DNA from: CAZABP01 sp964483245
Lineage (GTDB): Bacteria > Planctomycetota > UBA1135 > UBA2386
Direction of reading: 5' to 3'
NCBI GenBank assembly: GCA_964483245.1
Contig: CAZABP010000025.1
Span: 3,938-67,937, forward strand
Length of the DNA stretch: 64,000 nt
Shown here piece by piece: positions 62,915 through 64,000 of this stretch. The number at the start of each line of letters is the position of its first letter. The first letter of the stretch is position 1. The notes under the pieces were generated by a model. It was not told where the DNA came from and made no database searches. It was given only the letters and a program-made list of their open reading frames with translations. The position numbers were made by a program, and so were the translations under genes.

Positions 62915-63580
62915 CAGCACGGCTGCTTAGGCACCCAGCAGTACGGTGCGAACCCCCGCGGAGCGGTAGCGAGCGCAGCGAACGCTACCATGCATTGCGG
63001 CAAAGCGAAAGCAGGTCGGGGGCCCGGCTCCGCTCGCACCCCGCCCCGCTTCGCCCCTGCAGCGCACCCCCTGGCCAGCGCATGGGTTTCCAACCTTGGC
63101 CAAGCAGTCCACCTGTGTTGCGCTCGACCGTCAATCCCCCCGGCCGCTGCCTTGCCTGGCGAAGCGGCGGAGGCCCGCTAGGCGTGCGGATGCCGGCGAC
63201 CGGGAGCCTCGGCGCCGTCCTCGCGGGCATCGGCCCGTCGACGAGCAGCCGCGAGCTTGGCGGGAGCTCCGCGCGCTGGTCCCGCTTGGCCGACCCCGAG
63301 GGGGTCCCGCACGGCTGACCCGCACAGCACGCTGATCCAGGCGGCGCGCATTGTGTTCCTGCCGGGCGGATGAGCACTGCTCTGCGCGTCACCGAGCTGC
63401 TGACCTGCTGCCTGCTAGCCATGCGGGCGTGCGGCGAAGGGGCCGGGCGACGGGGTGGGTGCCGGTAGACAGGCGGTGAGTTTTCCGCTCGCCCGCACCG
63501 AGGGAAGGCCGCAGGTAACAGGCTGCCGAGCGCGGACCACAGTGCGCGCTGATGGGGTGACGCTGGTTCGGGGCTCCTGG
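62915..63580. other. Non-coding stretch of the integrative element
   Basis: About 670 bases between convergent genes, without a convincing gene. It holds one clear hairpin: GGTAGCG at 62965-62971 and CGCTACC at 62983-62989 around an eleven-base loop. Small frames present are Arg/Pro-rich and look like out-of-frame noise. It could contain an origin or a transcript, but no motif proves either. Confidence 0.5.
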
Positions 63581-64000
63581 CTAGGCGACGGCGCGATCCG
63601 CCACGAGATCCTCGCTCTCCTTGACGAGGTTGGCGAACCGCTCGCGGAAGTCGTCGGGCCACTGCGCAGGTTCGTTCGACTTCAAGAGGGTGTAGGCCCA
63701 GAAGACCATTCGGATCCTGAGTTTGCCGTCTTCCGTAACATCGATCCCATAGTGTCCGAGCGCCTCGCTCAGGCGCCTGACGCCCTTCACCATGCATCCG
63801 GTCAAGGTTCCGCCATCCGGATCCTCGTAGAAGGTCATGATCTCATCGACACGACGGCCCACAGCAGCACCCGGTCGGATGTAGACCTGAAGGCAATCCG
63901 CCGACTCGATGTAGAGCGCATGCGGACGGAACCCTGGCCTGGCACTTGTCCACCTTCCCGAAACTCCCTCTCCTCTGATCGAGTAATCCCCTCTCGAAAC
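63581..64000 (-). CDS. Unknown protein, 5' end beyond window
   Basis: An open frame runs from base 64000 to the stop at 63581, at least 139 residues. It reads sensibly throughout (HALYIESADCLQVYIRPGAAVGRRVDEIMTFYEDPDGGTLTGCMVKGVRRLSEALGHYGIDVTEDGKLRIRM) and there is no natural start before the edge, so the gene probably continues. The pattern is soluble alpha/beta. No family is recognised. Convergent to the element replication genes. Confidence 0.65.
   Translation of the reverse strand, partial: VSRGDYSIRGEGVSGRWTSARPGFRPHALYIESADCLQVYIRPGAAVGRRVDEIMTFYEDPDGGTLTGCMVKGVRRLSEALGHYGIDVTEDGKLRIRMVFWAYTLLKSNEPAQWPDDFRERFANLVKESEDLVADRAVA

Larger units (their letters stand above)
56131..64000 (+). 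mobile_element. Integrative element at tRNA-Ala (right end beyond window)
   Basis: A tyrosine integrase begins 113 bases after the tRNA-Ala gene and is followed by an excisionase-like HTH gene, small HTH protein, primase, P-loop DUF3631 protein and SSB-like protein, all on the same strand, mostly with ATGA or GTGA overlaps. The tRNA 3' end would be attL. I found no second copy of the tRNA 3' end to 64000, so attR and the total size are unknown. Confidence 0.75.

Noticed and set aside
62965..62989. Hairpin GGTAGCG/CGCTACC as a possible CRISPR repeat, riboswitch or terminator
   Set aside because: There is a single copy, no spacer periodicity, no T-tract and no matching known riboswitch.
63096..63335. 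A 79-codon frame starting with TTG in the element's non-coding stretch
   Set aside because: Composition is dominated by Arg and Pro as in out-of-frame GC-rich DNA, there is no ribosome-binding site, and no promoter box or coupling supports it.

Overview
The window is a GC-rich (roughly 70 % by eye), densely coded bacterial chromosome segment. Its proteome style suggests a planctomycete-like bacterium: WEWDG-repeat kelch-type secreted proteins, many short prolipoproteins, membrane pyrophosphatase, DUF1580-like excisionase, ECF sigma and von Willebrand modules. This is an inference; no rRNA or marker protein fixes the phylum, and a myxobacterial or acidobacterial relative is not excluded. Many genes overlap by 4 bases (ATGA or GTGA), and many first genes carry a TAnnnT -10-like box only 6-10 bases before the start codon, suggesting leaderless mRNAs.

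Layout. 1-5.7 kb: two tandem paralogous secreted propeller proteins, an M14 peptidase lipoprotein and leucine dehydrogenase. 5.7-13.1 kb: GT87 and GT4 glycosyltransferases with type II methionine aminopeptidase and a DUF1028 lipoprotein, then kbl, a thioesterase and a Clp_N protein. 13.2-22.6 kb: PepSY-like lipoprotein, SPATA20/YyaL-like thioredoxin protein, RsfS, membrane pyrophosphatase, a DedA/ABC-2 operon and an FHA protein. 22.6-26.3 kb: a broken membrane-protein gene between two palindromes, then three GT4 genes. 26.3-34.9 kb: large exported proteins, an HD phosphohydrolase, a 3'-5' exonuclease and an aminotransferase. 34.9-40.7 kb: tRNA-Leu, a vWA / ECF sigma / anti-sigma-like / secretin-like operon, a transglutaminase-like protein and a ceramidase-like protein. 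40.7-46.5 kb: trxA-lipB-xseA-xseB-M50 protease operon, a GT2-like protein and Mrp with a small CxxC protein. 46.5-56 kb: a MITE-like palindrome, a DsbD-type selenoprotein, a primary-like sigma factor, nitrilase, HU, a MinD-like ATPase and a pilin-like cluster.

56.1-64 kb is an integrative element inserted at tRNA-Ala. It has a tyrosine integrase, an excisionase-like HTH protein, a CHC2/Toprim primase, a DUF3631 P-loop protein, an SSB-like protein and several unknown proteins, mostly joined by overlapping start and stop codons. Its right end lies outside the window.

The most notable finding is the DsbD-like gene at 47694-50039. Its reading frame has an in-frame TGA exactly at the first Cys of the thioredoxin CxxC motif (TGA-Val-Asn-Cys), followed at SECIS distance by a hairpin. 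This predicts selenocysteine in a membrane thiol:disulfide reductase. Other leads are an exonuclease VII large subunit with an extra N-terminal HARP-like module, a dispersed GGGGTCWGACCCC palindrome family, and the replication module of the integrated element.
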